This document shows, in pieces, positions 8,415 to 17,271 of a DNA stretch of 64,000 nucleotides. Within the stretch, counting starts at the first letter, position 1. Each line of letters begins with the position of its first letter. The DNA lies in NCBI RefSeq assembly GCF_017873135.1, contig NZ_JAGGJV010000011.1:124001-188000 (forward strand), in the 5' to 3' direction. The position numbers and the translations under genes were made by a program. Under the pieces are notes generated by a model. The model was not told the DNA's origin. It searched no databases and worked only from the letters and a program-made list of their open reading frames with translations. The DNA comes from Rhizobium herbae. GTDB lineage: Bacteria > Pseudomonadota > Alphaproteobacteria > Rhizobiales > Rhizobiaceae.

Positions 8415-9305
8415 ATGGAATTACGCCAACTCCACTATTTCGTCGCCGTTGCTGAGGAGCTACACTTTGCTCGTGCAGCTTCTCGCGTTCATATCGCGCA
8501 ACCCGCTTTAAGCACACAAATCCAGTCGCTGGAGCGCGAGCTTGGTGTCCAGCTGCTCGTTCGCACGACACGGCGGGTCGAATTGACGAGGGCAGGGGCA
8601 ACGTTCTACGAGCGCTGTGTGCGCATTCTTAGCGACATCGATCTGAGCACTGACATAACTCGGTCAGTTGCGGGAAAGACGGTGACCAGAATCCGGATCG
8701 GAACCATATACCCCGCCACTGTTGGTATTCTCCCCGCCTTCTTGGCCCGCATTGCGCGAAAGTACCCCGAGATTCAGTTGCATATTTCAAGCGGCACGAC
8801 CAATGACATCATCCGTGGCCTGGAGAGCGGACATATCAACCTCGGTTTCATCCGGCCGGTGGAAAACATCGGCGCTCTCCGATTCTTTTCCATCGCTCAT
8901 GAGCGCTACCTGCTGGCGGTAGAAAAAAGTAGCGTGCTTGCCGCCCAAACGGACATAGGGATTGAAGATCTGCGCGACCAGAAGATTATCTCCTTCTCAC
9001 GGCAGAACCTCTCCTACACGGAAAGATATTTCGCTGAAAAATTCGCTGAACACGACCTGACGCGAAATATCGCGTACACCTGCGATGACACGTTCTCGCT
9101 CGTTTCGTTGGTCTCCGCCGGTCTTGGTATCGGTTTCGCACCCGAGTGGACAGCGGACCTTCCGAACCGTAACGTGGCGCTCCGAAAGGTGAGGGGCGTT
9201 GACTTTCGGATCGGTCTCGGTATTGCTTGGAACTCCGAGGATCCGACGACGTCACGCAACGATATTGTCGATATTGCGCGGTCGCTTGCCCGGCAAGCGC
9301 GCTAG
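8415..9305 (+). CDS. LysR-family transcriptional regulator
   Basis: 296 residues. The N-terminal winged HTH (1-60) reads [20 protein letters not shown], then PALSTQIQSLERELG and VELTRAGATFYERC. The effector-binding domain follows from about residue 90 (RIRIGTIYPATVGILPAFLA) with typical repeats such as HISSGTTNDIIRGLESGHI. It resembles the CatR/BenM-like branch that binds small aromatic or organic acids, though no ligand can be stated. No enzyme gene lies immediately downstream, so its target may be the duplicated XRE/LysR region, the operon at 1-7.3 kb, or something distant. GCCACCGGTGGC, a perfect palindrome at 8377-8388, lies just upstream and may be an operator. Confidence 0.9.
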   Translation: MELRQLHYFVAVAEELHFARAASRVHIAQPALSTQIQSLERELGVQLLVRTTRRVELTRAGATFYERCVRILSDIDLSTDITRSVAGKTVTRIRIGTIYPATVGILPAFLARIARKYPEIQLHISSGTTNDIIRGLESGHINLGFIRPVENIGALRFFSIAHERYLLAVEKSSVLAAQTDIGIEDLRDQKIISFSRQNLSYTERYFAEKFAEHDLTRNIAYTCDDTFSLVSLVSAGLGIGFAPEWTADLPNRNVALRKVRGVDFRIGLGIAWNSEDPTTSRNDIVDIARSLARQAR

Positions 9306-9337
9306 GGTAGACAGCGTCGAGTATATCTTATAAGCTA

Positions 9338-9368
9338 TTGATAAGGCAACATTATCGATCGTTTTTTT
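9338..9368 (+). terminator. Possible rho-independent terminator after LysR
   Basis: ATTGATAA and TTATCGAT form an 8-bp stem with one mismatch and a 7-nt loop, followed within two bases by seven T residues. It lies 32 nt after the LysR stop codon. Confidence 0.4.
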
Positions 9369-10096
9369 GGCAACGATAGGTCGTGCGGTTATCTATGCCA
9401 TTACTGGTATAAACTGCGCACATGAGCTATGCTCCGCCGCACGGATTTGCTTGCGGCTACCACGGAACCACCCTCGATCCGGTCGCCCCACCTGCCAGGC
9501 TGGCGCTGTCAGGTGGCCGCGACATCACTGAGTCCGACGCTGCCTTCGCTGCCGGCGTCGCCCTGAATCACTGGATGATCTTGTTCGTGCTCAACCGCCT
9601 TGGCTCGGCTGCTGGCGTGATCGCCTAGCGCTGAAATCGGCCGCTGTCGCCGACCGGATATTCGACGGTACCGAGGACGAAAACAACCTTCGCGACACCC
9701 GTGCTATTGACCGCCGCGGGTGACGATGCAGGCCCGACCGGAAAACTATTTTTGGCCACACGAATGCTGGCGCGGCGGTCCGGCACTCTCGGTTCGGCCT
9801 TAGTCAAGGAGATCGCCACTCTTTTGGGGTTTCGCTGGGACGACGACGGCCTTGCGATGCAGCCCGGGCTGGCGGCGCCTTTCGTCGCGCCGGACCTGAT
9901 ATCAGCGATATGCGCGACCCGCCCCGACTCCGAGGTGCTGGCCCTGGGCCTAGCTGCGCGCCAGCGTTGCCCGAACTGAAGTTTTCCACCGCTTTCTGAG
10001 AACTTCTTATTCGAAGAGAGCGATTTCCCTTGCGCGAATTGTAGCCGAGAGAAAAGATTTTTAGGTTGTATTCGTTTTGTCCGGGGAGCGGGGGCG
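9369..10096. other. Intergenic stretch without a recognised gene
   Basis: Two short plus-strand frames are open here (9422-9628, 68 codons, and 9701-9979, 92 codons). Neither shows a motif, signal peptide or convincing ribosome binding site that I recognise, and both may be chance frames or decayed gene ends. The last 100 nt, AT-richer than what precedes, should hold the promoter of the lipoprotein gene at 10097. A purine-rich GGGAGCGGGGG lies directly before its start. Confidence 0.4.
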
Positions 10097-10951
10097 ATGA
10101 GCGGAAAACTTGTGTGTAGGGTGCTGCTGTTTGGTTCCCTCTTGTCTGGATGCGGTCTGGTAGTCCCACAAAAAGCCCCCCTTAGAGGAAACCCGGTCGA
10201 CGCACAGGGCAGGACGCGTCAGGGAAAAATGGAAAGCAACATCATCGCGAATGTGCGATGCGAGGTCACGAAAGGTTTGTTCGAAGCCCTAATGACAAAT
10301 CACGTCCCATGGCTGAAAGATTGGGGCACGAAAATCACGCTGGATCTATCTTGGGATGAGGTATCCAATTTCAACCCCGGCGTCAGCTACACGGACCCGA
10401 TCGGCGCCGGCAAAACTTTCACGGTGGGCGCTGGGCTCCAACTCTCGGCCCGAGCAACGCGCCAGGAACAAATCACCTTTACCCTAGATAACTCTGTTCT
10501 CTTGATCGAAGCAGGACTGACGAAGGACGCGAGGGGAAATCTCGATTGTTCGTCTCTACAGGATGGGACCCAAGTTTACAGTGACCTCGATATTGACGGT
10601 TTCATTCTCGACAAAACAACGATTGCCGGTGGGCACGAAGCGACGACGAGGACAATCGAGTATCCCCAGTTCAGTACGTTCACTCAAAAGCTTACGTTCG
10701 TCGCAACATTTGGCGCAAGCGCGACACCGACTTGGAAACTGGTTCGTACCACTTACAATCCAAGCGGAAATTTTCTGCAGGCGACGCGCACGAAGACCAA
10801 TCTCATAGTGGTCACACTCGGTCCGCTCGAGACACCGCTGAGCAAGAGGGCGGGGCCGGAACTGGTGGAACAGGCAAGAGTGATCCACAACGCGAACGTG
10901 GCGAGCGCCATGAATTCGGCGGTGTTCGTCACTATCCAGCCAAACCAGTAG
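10097..10951 (+). CDS. Predicted lipoprotein of unknown function
   Basis: 284 residues with a clear lipoprotein signal: hydrophobic VLLFGSLLSG and a lipobox LSGC with the lipidated Cys at residue 19. The mature protein has no domain I can name. It is rich in beta-prone, Thr/Ser-containing segments such as FTVGAGLQLSARATRQEQIT, which suggests a beta-sandwich or outer-membrane-associated fold. It is followed after 9 nt by a Cys-rich miniprotein gene, so the two are probably co-transcribed. It sits at the left edge of the island at 10-18.4 kb. An export-linked role with the miniprotein is possible but not shown. Confidence 0.7.
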   Translation: MSGKLVCRVLLFGSLLSGCGLVVPQKAPLRGNPVDAQGRTRQGKMESNIIANVRCEVTKGLFEALMTNHVPWLKDWGTKITLDLSWDEVSNFNPGVSYTDPIGAGKTFTVGAGLQLSARATRQEQITFTLDNSVLLIEAGLTKDARGNLDCSSLQDGTQVYSDLDIDGFILDKTTIAGGHEATTRTIEYPQFSTFTQKLTFVATFGASATPTWKLVRTTYNPSGNFLQATRTKTNLIVVTLGPLETPLSKRAGPELVEQARVIHNANVASAMNSAVFVTIQPNQ

Positions 10952-10960
10952 GAGGGGTAG

Positions 10961-11176
10961 ATGGCAGAAAACGAAAATCAGTTGAACGCGGATGTGAGCC
11001 GCGGCATCGAAATCAACGGCGTAACATATTATCCCCTGACTGCGGGACCCAGGCTTAACCCATGTGCGGGGAAGGTGGATGGCTCGTCATGCGGTGGCGG
11101 ATGCGTCTGCAAAAGCGGCCAATGCTATTATACGACGTTCAGACTGCAACAAATGGGCATAAAAATCGAGATGTAA
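10961..11176 (+). CDS. Small Cys/Gly-rich protein
   Basis: 71 residues, with a GAGGGG ribosome binding site before the ATG. The first 34 residues are polar (MAENENQLNADVSRGIEING). The second half has five cysteines at positions 35, 44, 48, 50 and 55 within a Gly-rich segment (SSCGGGCVCKSGQC), then aromatic YYTTF. The Cys spacing resembles knottin-like or metal-binding miniproteins. There is no N-terminal signal peptide. It follows the lipoprotein gene by 9 nt. I do not recognise a family. A leaderless secreted effector, a metal-binding protein and a peptide modified after translation are all possible. Confidence 0.6.
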   Translation: MAENENQLNADVSRGIEINGVTYYPLTAGPRLNPCAGKVDGSSCGGGCVCKSGQCYYTTFRLQQMGIKIEM

Positions 11177-11417
11177 ATTTGGCTACGGGATACATCGAAG
11201 CCAAAGGGGCGTATGTTCTCTGCGTCTCTCGACCACTATTCCGAGGAAAATGAAGCCACATTGTGGCAGCACCACCGAGCGACCATCACGGGATAAATCT
11301 TCGGATATTCATAGGAAACTGTGTTCGAATATGATTTGCCTTCGGCCTTTGGTTGATGACGCATTTGCCACCTGCTATCTATGGTTTGCGAAAGCTTTTT
11401 TGAAGGTGAAGGTCTCT

Positions 11418-12260
11418 ATGCAGGCGACGGAGCTACCGAAAACAAGTCATGGTCCAAGCTTTCTCCGATGGGCAGGGAGTAAACGGAAAGCACTGAAGCA
11501 GTTATCTGCAGCGTATAGCGCCGATAACTTACTTTATGTCGAGCCATTCGCTGGATCAGCGGCCCTTTTCTTCGAAAGAAGTCCAAAAAGCGCTTTGCTC
11601 GGAGATCTCAACGGACACCTAATCAACACGATGCGGTACGTACGCGACAGACCTTCAGAGCTCTATGCTATGGTAATCGAGTTGAGCCGGTCTCCAGATG
11701 AATATTACAGCAAACGGGAGCAGTTTAACACACTGAAGCCACATGGATTGGAGGCCGCTGTCCTCTTCGTGTACTTAAACCGCAATTGCTTCAATGGACT
11801 TTGGCGCACCAACAGCAGCGGTAAATTTAATGTCCCATACGGCGGTCTTGAGATGGGAAATACGCCCCCGCTTGAATTGTTTCTGAAATGCTCCGCTGCC
11901 TTACAAAATGCCAAACTGCGCCATCAAGATTTTAGGAGGACCGTTGCACAAGCTGGTGATGGATGTTTTGTCTACGCGGATCCCCCTTATTTTACGGCTC
12001 ACGAACGTACTTTCGTCGAGTATGGGCGGAGGTCTTTTGGGAAAAAAGATCTTCAGGACCTGATTGACGGACTCCAAGCTGCGGAGAAACGAGGAGCTGA
12101 AATAGCGTTGACGTACAGCGACGGAATGCCAATTGAGGTTCCGAGCCATTGGGTTCAGACCCGCTTTGAGGTGACACGGAACGTCGGTGGATTTCGGGGA
12201 AGTCGAAAGAAAAACAATGAGGTTCTCTACACCTCAGTTCCGTTAAGATACGAAGCATGA
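11418..12260 (+). CDS. DNA adenine-N6 methyltransferase, D12 class (Dam-like)
   Basis: 280 residues. The order of motifs is that of Dam/M.DpnIIA enzymes: FLRWAGSKRK at 15-24, SAM-binding EPFAGSAALF at 42-51, LGDLN at 61-65, RNCFNGLWRTNSSGKFNVPY at 122-141 and catalytic DPPY at 188-191. It would transfer methyl from SAM to adenine in DNA. The ATG at 11418 is chosen because GAAGGTGAAGG lies before it and the fold begins 15 residues later. An upstream in-frame ATG at 11250 would add 56 residues unlike the family. Its stop overlaps the metallophosphoesterase start by 4 nt. No restriction endonuclease with a known motif is next to it, so it may be a self-marking component of the downstream genes. 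Confidence 0.9.
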   Translation: MQATELPKTSHGPSFLRWAGSKRKALKQLSAAYSADNLLYVEPFAGSAALFFERSPKSALLGDLNGHLINTMRYVRDRPSELYAMVIELSRSPDEYYSKREQFNTLKPHGLEAAVLFVYLNRNCFNGLWRTNSSGKFNVPYGGLEMGNTPPLELFLKCSAALQNAKLRHQDFRRTVAQAGDGCFVYADPPYFTAHERTFVEYGRRSFGKKDLQDLIDGLQAAEKRGAEIALTYSDGMPIEVPSHWVQTRFEVTRNVGGFRGSRKKNNEVLYTSVPLRYEA

Positions 12261-13456
12261 AGCGCTTTTTGCTTGTCAGCGACATCCATGCGACGAACGA
12301 AGATCCATCGTCTTCAAGCGCATCTTCCTATGTGAGTTCATATTCTGCGTCAGCGTCAGCTCGGCTTGACCCTATTTCTGAACTCGAAGTAGTTATTAGG
12401 GAGGATAAGCTAAATCCCGACTATATACTCTGCCCTGGCGACATAACGAACAGATCAAATCCTCAGGCGTTCACTTACGCTTGGGAGAGGTTAAACAAAT
12501 TAGCGATTTCATGCGGTGCGAAGTTGATCGCAACCATTGGAAACCATGATTTAGACTCCCGATACAAGGAAAATAGGTTCGACCCGCGTGGATATGTAAT
12601 GTCCACTAAGCCGCAAATACCAGTTGTTGAGCGTGAGCGGTTCTTGGAATTTTGGGCTGAAAATTTTACCGTTATAAGCGAACCTGACTGCAATATTGTT
12701 GTCGTGAATACTGCTGCATATCATGGCGGCGGCAAGGAAGTTGCAGCTGAGATAGAGCATGGCCGCATCAGTGAGTTGACCCTCCTCGCCATCGGGGAGG
12801 CGATAAAGCGAGCTCCGAAGGCCGACACTAACGTCCTGCTATGCCACCATCATCCAATCAAGGGTGATCAAGGAGACGTAGAATTTGTGGGCCAAACAAG
12901 GGGCGGGGAGAAGCTTATCGAAACACTAGAAAAGGCCCGTAGTTCTTGGATTTTGATCCACGGTCATAAGCATGTGCCCGACATTTTCTATGGGCATGGC
13001 GGCGCTAACGCTCCTATTATCGTTGGCTGCGCCAGCTTCAGCGCGCAGATCAATGCAGATTCGCAAAACAAGAATCCCAACCAGTTCCATTTCCTAGTCA
13101 CCGATCCAGTAGGGGCAAGAAGCCAAGGGCTTACGACTGCAGGATCGCTGCTTTCTTGGACCTGGCAACCCGGCGTCGGCTGGAGCAAGGCTTCTCGTGG
13201 AGCTGTAGGGTTGCCCCATTTTGCCGGATTTGGATTTCGAGGGAGTGTTAGAACGTTGGTAGACCGCGTCGACGAAATGTTGAAAGCGGGAGGAACTACC
13301 TACGCTACCTGGCCCGACGCGGTTGGGGCGGTAGGGGCACTAGAGCGTTTAACCCCCGTTGATTTTGAAGCCTTTGAATCTGCTCTCGCGGATTCAGGCC
13401 TCCGAATTCTTTCAAACCGGGACGGCAGCCCAGCCCAAATAGGACGCAGCATATGA
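12257..13456 (+). CDS. Calcineurin-like metallophosphoesterase
   Basis: 399 residues. The two-metal phosphoesterase core is complete: D9-x-H11 in LLVSDIHAT, GD at 61-62 in CPGDITN, GNHD at 95-98, a His cluster at 197-199 in LLCHHHPIKGD, and GHKH at 236-239. A serine-rich insert (residues 18-36) follows the first motif. From about 260 there is an extra C-terminal part of roughly 140 residues with no recognised domain. The family cleaves phosphomonoesters, phosphodiesters, nucleotides or nucleic acid (Mre11/SbcD class). It overlaps both neighbours by 4 nt (ATGA), so it belongs to the methylase/ATPase operon. In that context a nuclease or nucleotide phosphodiesterase effector is likely but inferred. 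Confidence 0.88.
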   Translation: MKRFLLVSDIHATNEDPSSSSASSYVSSYSASASARLDPISELEVVIREDKLNPDYILCPGDITNRSNPQAFTYAWERLNKLAISCGAKLIATIGNHDLDSRYKENRFDPRGYVMSTKPQIPVVERERFLEFWAENFTVISEPDCNIVVVNTAAYHGGGKEVAAEIEHGRISELTLLAIGEAIKRAPKADTNVLLCHHHPIKGDQGDVEFVGQTRGGEKLIETLEKARSSWILIHGHKHVPDIFYGHGGANAPIIVGCASFSAQINADSQNKNPNQFHFLVTDPVGARSQGLTTAGSLLSWTWQPGVGWSKASRGAVGLPHFAGFGFRGSVRTLVDRVDEMLKAGGTTYATWPDAVGAVGALERLTPVDFEAFESALADSGLRILSNRDGSPAQIGRSI

Positions 13457-15264
13457 GCGTTCAGCTAGAGTATAATGCACGTTCGATGCCGCCAGCCGAT
13501 GTGGCCAAATCGTTTATCCCACCCGAGATTCATTTTGTAAGCCTGATTTCTAGGAACCATACCCTGCTGCTCGGACCCCGGGGTAGCGGGAAAACGACCC
13601 TTCTTAAGATGTTAACGCTTCGCGCGCTGACAGGATGGACCCATCCACGCGCTGCGGAGTTTTCGAGTCAAGTAACCTTCAATTCGGCGTTCGTTCCGGC
13701 GGATATTGCCTGGGGCAAGCAGATTGACGCGCTCGAGGCGCTTGACTTCAAAGCTCACAGAAAAGAGGCTGCGTTTGTGATCCACACGTTACGCGCTCTG
13801 GTGCATGCGATGAGGGAGGCTGCAGAATTGGGTGCACGGGGCGCGCCCGATCACCTAAAACATCTTGCTGTTCAGATCACGCCACTCCAAGAGGAAAATT
13901 TCGCAAAGGTTTTGAGCCAAAATCTTTCAATTCGACCCATGCTGAACTCGCTGCTCGGTGTCGAATTAGCGCTTGAATCCAAACTCGACGCGATAAACGC
14001 TGGAGAGGTCGACAAAGCGTTCTCAGTTGACGCTTTTCCATCAAAGATAAGCTTGGTGATTTCGGCGTTCAACGGCCTCACTGGAAATGACGATAGGCGT
14101 TGGGCGCTTCTTTTCGACGAGCTGGAAATCGCGCCGACGTCGATAAAGTCGTTCCTTTTGTCTGGCATACGCGGCTTTGACGAGCGGGTGTTGGTGAAAC
14201 TAGCAATGGCGCCATACATGGAGGATGTTGCGTTTGAGCGTACGCCAGCGTCACCCCAGCCATTTCACGACTACCAAACTATACAACTGTCATACGCCAA
14301 CAAGGAAGACGCGATTCAATTCAGCATCGAGCTGTTTACAAATACCTTCTCCCGATTAGGCTTAACCGTCTCTTCGATTCCGACGGTATTTCAAAGTCCC
14401 GTAAATGAAGCTTCTTTCGGTCGTAGGGGTCGCAAGCGTCATACAATTCCCCCAGAATTCAAGAGCTTGGCGGAGAAGGATGACTCATTTCGCAAGTATG
14501 TTCTAGACAAGCGGTTATTCTCTGCCGAATACAAATTCAACGAAAATAGTTTTGCTCAAGATATTCGGAAGGTTTTACCGATTGTGGTAGCTAGAGACTA
14601 CTACTTGAGAAAATTTGAGTCGGGTAGAGTGGTAGCAAATCGCTCGCGAAAATCTCATTTCTTGTACACTGGCTACCCGTCCATTGTCGAAATCACGGAA
14701 GGGAACCCGCGCGCTATCCTAACACTCGTTGGTCCGATGGCTCAGGGGTACCAGGAGCTTGTAGCGCGGACCAACTCAATCGCACCGATTTCAACGACAT
14801 CACAAGCGCAAGCGATACGACGGGTGGAATTGTTGCTTACCTCGCTCTTGCAGGTCATTCCCTTAGACCTGGGTGGTTTTGAGGCGGGCAAAGGTCTACT
14901 TGATTTCGTTGATCAGATCGGGCGTGGGTTTGAAGACCGTCTTCTTAAAAGACCGTTCTCTCCAGACTATGTAGGTACTTTTATTTTAGACGAGAATGTC
15001 ACGCCTGCTGTCGTGAGCGCTATTGGGAAGGCGCTAAACGCCGGTGCGATTATTCATGTTCCGCAAGCTGAGGGAGGGCCAGATAGCCTATTGCGCGGAT
15101 TGAAAGGACAACGGTTCCGCATATCCTATGCCTTGGCTTCACGATATCGCTTGCTACTAACACTTGGCGACAAAGTGAACCTGTCTAAGCTGCTTCTGGA
15201 AATGCGCGGCGTCAAGGTTCCCGAGACGCAGAAGTCGCTGTTCGACGAGGGCCACGAAGCATGA
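13453..15264 (+). CDS. P-loop ATPase, ORC/STAND-like
   Basis: 603 residues. Walker A GPRGSGKTTL is at 41-50 and Walker B ALLFDELEIAP at 218-228 with D222 and E223. Spacing and sequence around the P-loop suggest an AAA+/STAND NTPase of the kind found in ORC/Cdc6-like and antiviral ATPases rather than an ABC or SMC protein. The region past about 350 is long, mixed alpha/beta and unassigned. There is no signal peptide or membrane segment. Both ends overlap the flanking genes by 4 nt. In a methylase-phosphoesterase operon it would suit a sensor or motor that controls the effector, which is inference from analogy with multi-gene defence systems. Confidence 0.8.
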   Translation: MSVQLEYNARSMPPADVAKSFIPPEIHFVSLISRNHTLLLGPRGSGKTTLLKMLTLRALTGWTHPRAAEFSSQVTFNSAFVPADIAWGKQIDALEALDFKAHRKEAAFVIHTLRALVHAMREAAELGARGAPDHLKHLAVQITPLQEENFAKVLSQNLSIRPMLNSLLGVELALESKLDAINAGEVDKAFSVDAFPSKISLVISAFNGLTGNDDRRWALLFDELEIAPTSIKSFLLSGIRGFDERVLVKLAMAPYMEDVAFERTPASPQPFHDYQTIQLSYANKEDAIQFSIELFTNTFSRLGLTVSSIPTVFQSPVNEASFGRRGRKRHTIPPEFKSLAEKDDSFRKYVLDKRLFSAEYKFNENSFAQDIRKVLPIVVARDYYLRKFESGRVVANRSRKSHFLYTGYPSIVEITEGNPRAILTLVGPMAQGYQELVARTNSIAPISTTSQAQAIRRVELLLTSLLQVIPLDLGGFEAGKGLLDFVDQIGRGFEDRLLKRPFSPDYVGTFILDENVTPAVVSAIGKALNAGAIIHVPQAEGGPDSLLRGLKGQRFRISYALASRYRLLLTLGDKVNLSKLLLEMRGVKVPETQKSLFDEGHEA

Positions 15265-16184
15265 TCAGGGATGAACACGAAAGAGAACCAACAAAATTTG
15301 ATTTTGATTTGGCGTTTGTTTCGGTCGGATTCGAACAACGGTGTCGATGGGTTACAGAGTCAAAGCACATCACCGCACAAAGGGGGATAGGCCTAGAGTT
15401 TGGATTTCTGGCAGAGGGATCCTACAGTTCGAACAAAGCTTTTTTCACAGCCCGTGGTTTTAAGGTTGTGGGGGGTCTGGGCCCTGATGCGGTGACAAAT
15501 ATTGGTAAAGAAGCTGAAGGCGTGGGCGGCGGCGGTGACCTATCCGTTTTTGTAGACATTTCGGCGATGTCGAGGGAGATGATTGCAAACATTGTTCTTG
15601 TGCTAAGACAAATGGCCAAAAACTTCGTGGTAGCAGTCACAGTGGCCTATGCGCCGTCGAAATATTCTGGACCATACGCCGCAGCACCAATCCGTTTGGC
15701 GAGTCCAATTAAGCCAGCGCTGGCGGGCTGGTCCGCATTTCCCGAGCTTCCAGTGGGTGCCCTCTTTGGGCTGGGATGTGATCCAGGCTTAGCACTCGGC
15801 GCACTGCAGTTTCTCGAACCAAATAAGGCATGGGTATTTTCGCCAAAGGGCATAGATCCGCAATTTGACAAAGCTCTGCTTTCTGCGAATGAGCATATTG
15901 AAGACATTTTTGATGTCACTAGATTTGACTACAAAATAGAGAACCCGTCACAAGCTCGGGGTCGGATCGAGGTCTTGCTAAATGCGATTGATCGCGATTT
16001 TCGGGTTGTAATTGTGCCTTTTGGCCCGAAGATATTCGCGTGGCTGGCCCTTGCAACGGTCGTTTTCACAGATAGGTCCAGCGTCGGTGTCTGGGCTTTC
16101 AGCTCCAAAGAACAAGCTCAACTTGTGGATCGAGCCGCCGATGGTCCCATCATTTGGCACACGCTCAAACTGGGGCCTCATTAA
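15261..16184 (+). CDS. Uncharacterised protein, possible Rossmann-like sensor
   Basis: 307 residues, no signal peptide. The opening FDLAFVSVGFEQRCRWVTES and the motif VFVDISAMSREMIANIVLVL at residues 96-115 look like alternating strand-helix units, with a polar DISxMSR turn after a hydrophobic strand. That layout recalls Rossmannoid ligand-binding domains such as CARF or SAVED, whose key turn is DxTxGT-like. The resemblance is only of pattern and I do not assign the family. It is the last gene of the four-gene operon, overlapping the ATPase by 4 nt. It could be a partner, sensor or inhibitor of the ATPase. Confidence 0.65.
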   Translation: MIRDEHEREPTKFDFDLAFVSVGFEQRCRWVTESKHITAQRGIGLEFGFLAEGSYSSNKAFFTARGFKVVGGLGPDAVTNIGKEAEGVGGGGDLSVFVDISAMSREMIANIVLVLRQMAKNFVVAVTVAYAPSKYSGPYAAAPIRLASPIKPALAGWSAFPELPVGALFGLGCDPGLALGALQFLEPNKAWVFSPKGIDPQFDKALLSANEHIEDIFDVTRFDYKIENPSQARGRIEVLLNAIDRDFRVVIVPFGPKIFAWLALATVVFTDRSSVGVWAFSSKEQAQLVDRAADGPIIWHTLKLGPH

Positions 16185-16275
16185 CATATTTGGCGACTAC
16201 CAAGCTAAGAATTCCATAATTGGGGAGAGACACGCTGACAGCATGGACATAGATGCGTTATTGTTCTCAACGCAG

Positions 16276-17271
16276 CTAACCAGTCGTCCATCGGCCGCAA
16301 GTTAAATGGTCGGTCCCGCGCGAATAGTAATGACACTTGCTATGGTTGCGGCATCCATTTTGGTGGTCCAACAAAAACTTTGGATTTGCAATGAGGTCGC
16401 GGCACAAACCCGGATGTAAATTCGTCGGTAAATCGCCCCAATTCTTAGTGGCGATATGGCCGGAAATTATGAACGAGCGGTGTGGATGGCGGACGCCGAG
16501 CGCCACGCTCTCGTGCAGTCGACTTTCAATGAAGGGCAATGTCGCCGGATAGATCAACCGCTTGTCGATATTATAAAAGCCTGACGAAAGATCGACAAAG
16601 TCAAATGGAAGTCTAGCGATCGAATTTTGGAATTCGCTCATGCCGTCGCTGTCAAATACTTCATCGCCAGTTCTCAAAGAGATTCTGATAGAGGATTCGG
16701 CCCCTTGAGATTTAATTTCCTCCGCAAGCAAGACGAGCCGGTCCAGCACACCTACCGCTCGCTGATTGATGCGTTGATCGACCAGTAAGCTGAGAAGATA
16801 GCCATGAGCTGCATGAATCTGGATATGTTCAAAACCATGTTCGATCGCTACGTGAGCTGCGAGTTCAAATGACCCGAGCGTATTCTTGATTGCTTCCGCG
16901 TCCATCTGATCCACGAGTTGACGAGCCTCGGAGATAAAAACTTGAGGCTCATTTGATCGAAACTTCTTGTTGCCTGTGTAACCTTGCCAAGCTGTTGCGA
17001 GCTGTATGCCTGGTTTCGATCCCGCCACCTTAATCGCCTCCGCGATTTGGCCCCAAACCGGTGCACTAGAAAGCATGGGAGTGGAAGAATTACTGCCATA
17101 CCCGTCAGGAACCACAATATTTCCAACGATCGAGCAGTATAGTTCAGGTGAGCTTCTTTCAGTATAGAAGTCGATAAATCGGTGGTCTGGGAGGCCTTCG
17201 GCGACAAAGCCTGTGTTAACCGGAAGAAAGAACGCAAGCCTATTTTTCAAGATACTGATATCTGAGATCAT
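16276..17271 (-). CDS. Old-yellow-enzyme-like NADH:flavin oxidoreductase, divergent
   Basis: 331 residues, a TIM-barrel flavoprotein. The diagnostic segment AIEHGFEHIQIHAAHGYLLS with the two substrate-contacting His residues is present, followed by DQRINQRA matching the family's SPRTNRR. LKNRLAFF near the start matches the LKNRI start of the barrel. The C-terminus has cysteines in GCRNHSKCHYYSRGTDHLTC, loosely like the iron-sulfur Cys cluster of dienoyl-CoA-reductase relatives, although the spacing is unusual. Its start lies inside the MazG-like gene (32-nt overlap). A flavoenzyme after two nucleotide-acting genes is an uncommon combination. Its substrate is unknown. Confidence 0.78.
   Translation of the reverse strand: MISDISILKNRLAFFLPVNTGFVAEGLPDHRFIDFYTERSSPELYCSIVGNIVVPDGYGSNSSTPMLSSAPVWGQIAEAIKVAGSKPGIQLATAWQGYTGNKKFRSNEPQVFISEARQLVDQMDAEAIKNTLGSFELAAHVAIEHGFEHIQIHAAHGYLLSLLVDQRINQRAVGVLDRLVLLAEEIKSQGAESSIRISLRTGDEVFDSDGMSEFQNSIARLPFDFVDLSSGFYNIDKRLIYPATLPFIESRLHESVALGVRHPHRSFIISGHIATKNWGDLPTNLHPGLCRDLIANPKFLLDHQNGCRNHSKCHYYSRGTDHLTCGRWTTG

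Noticed and set aside
9422..9979. Two short plus-strand frames as genes
   Set aside because: No motif, no clear ribosome binding site and no contextual support; reported only as an unassigned stretch.
11418..16184. Assignment to BREX, DISARM or a classical restriction-modification system
   Set aside because: No PglZ, BrxC, helicase, PLD or recognisable restriction endonuclease is present; the set of four genes does not fit those systems.
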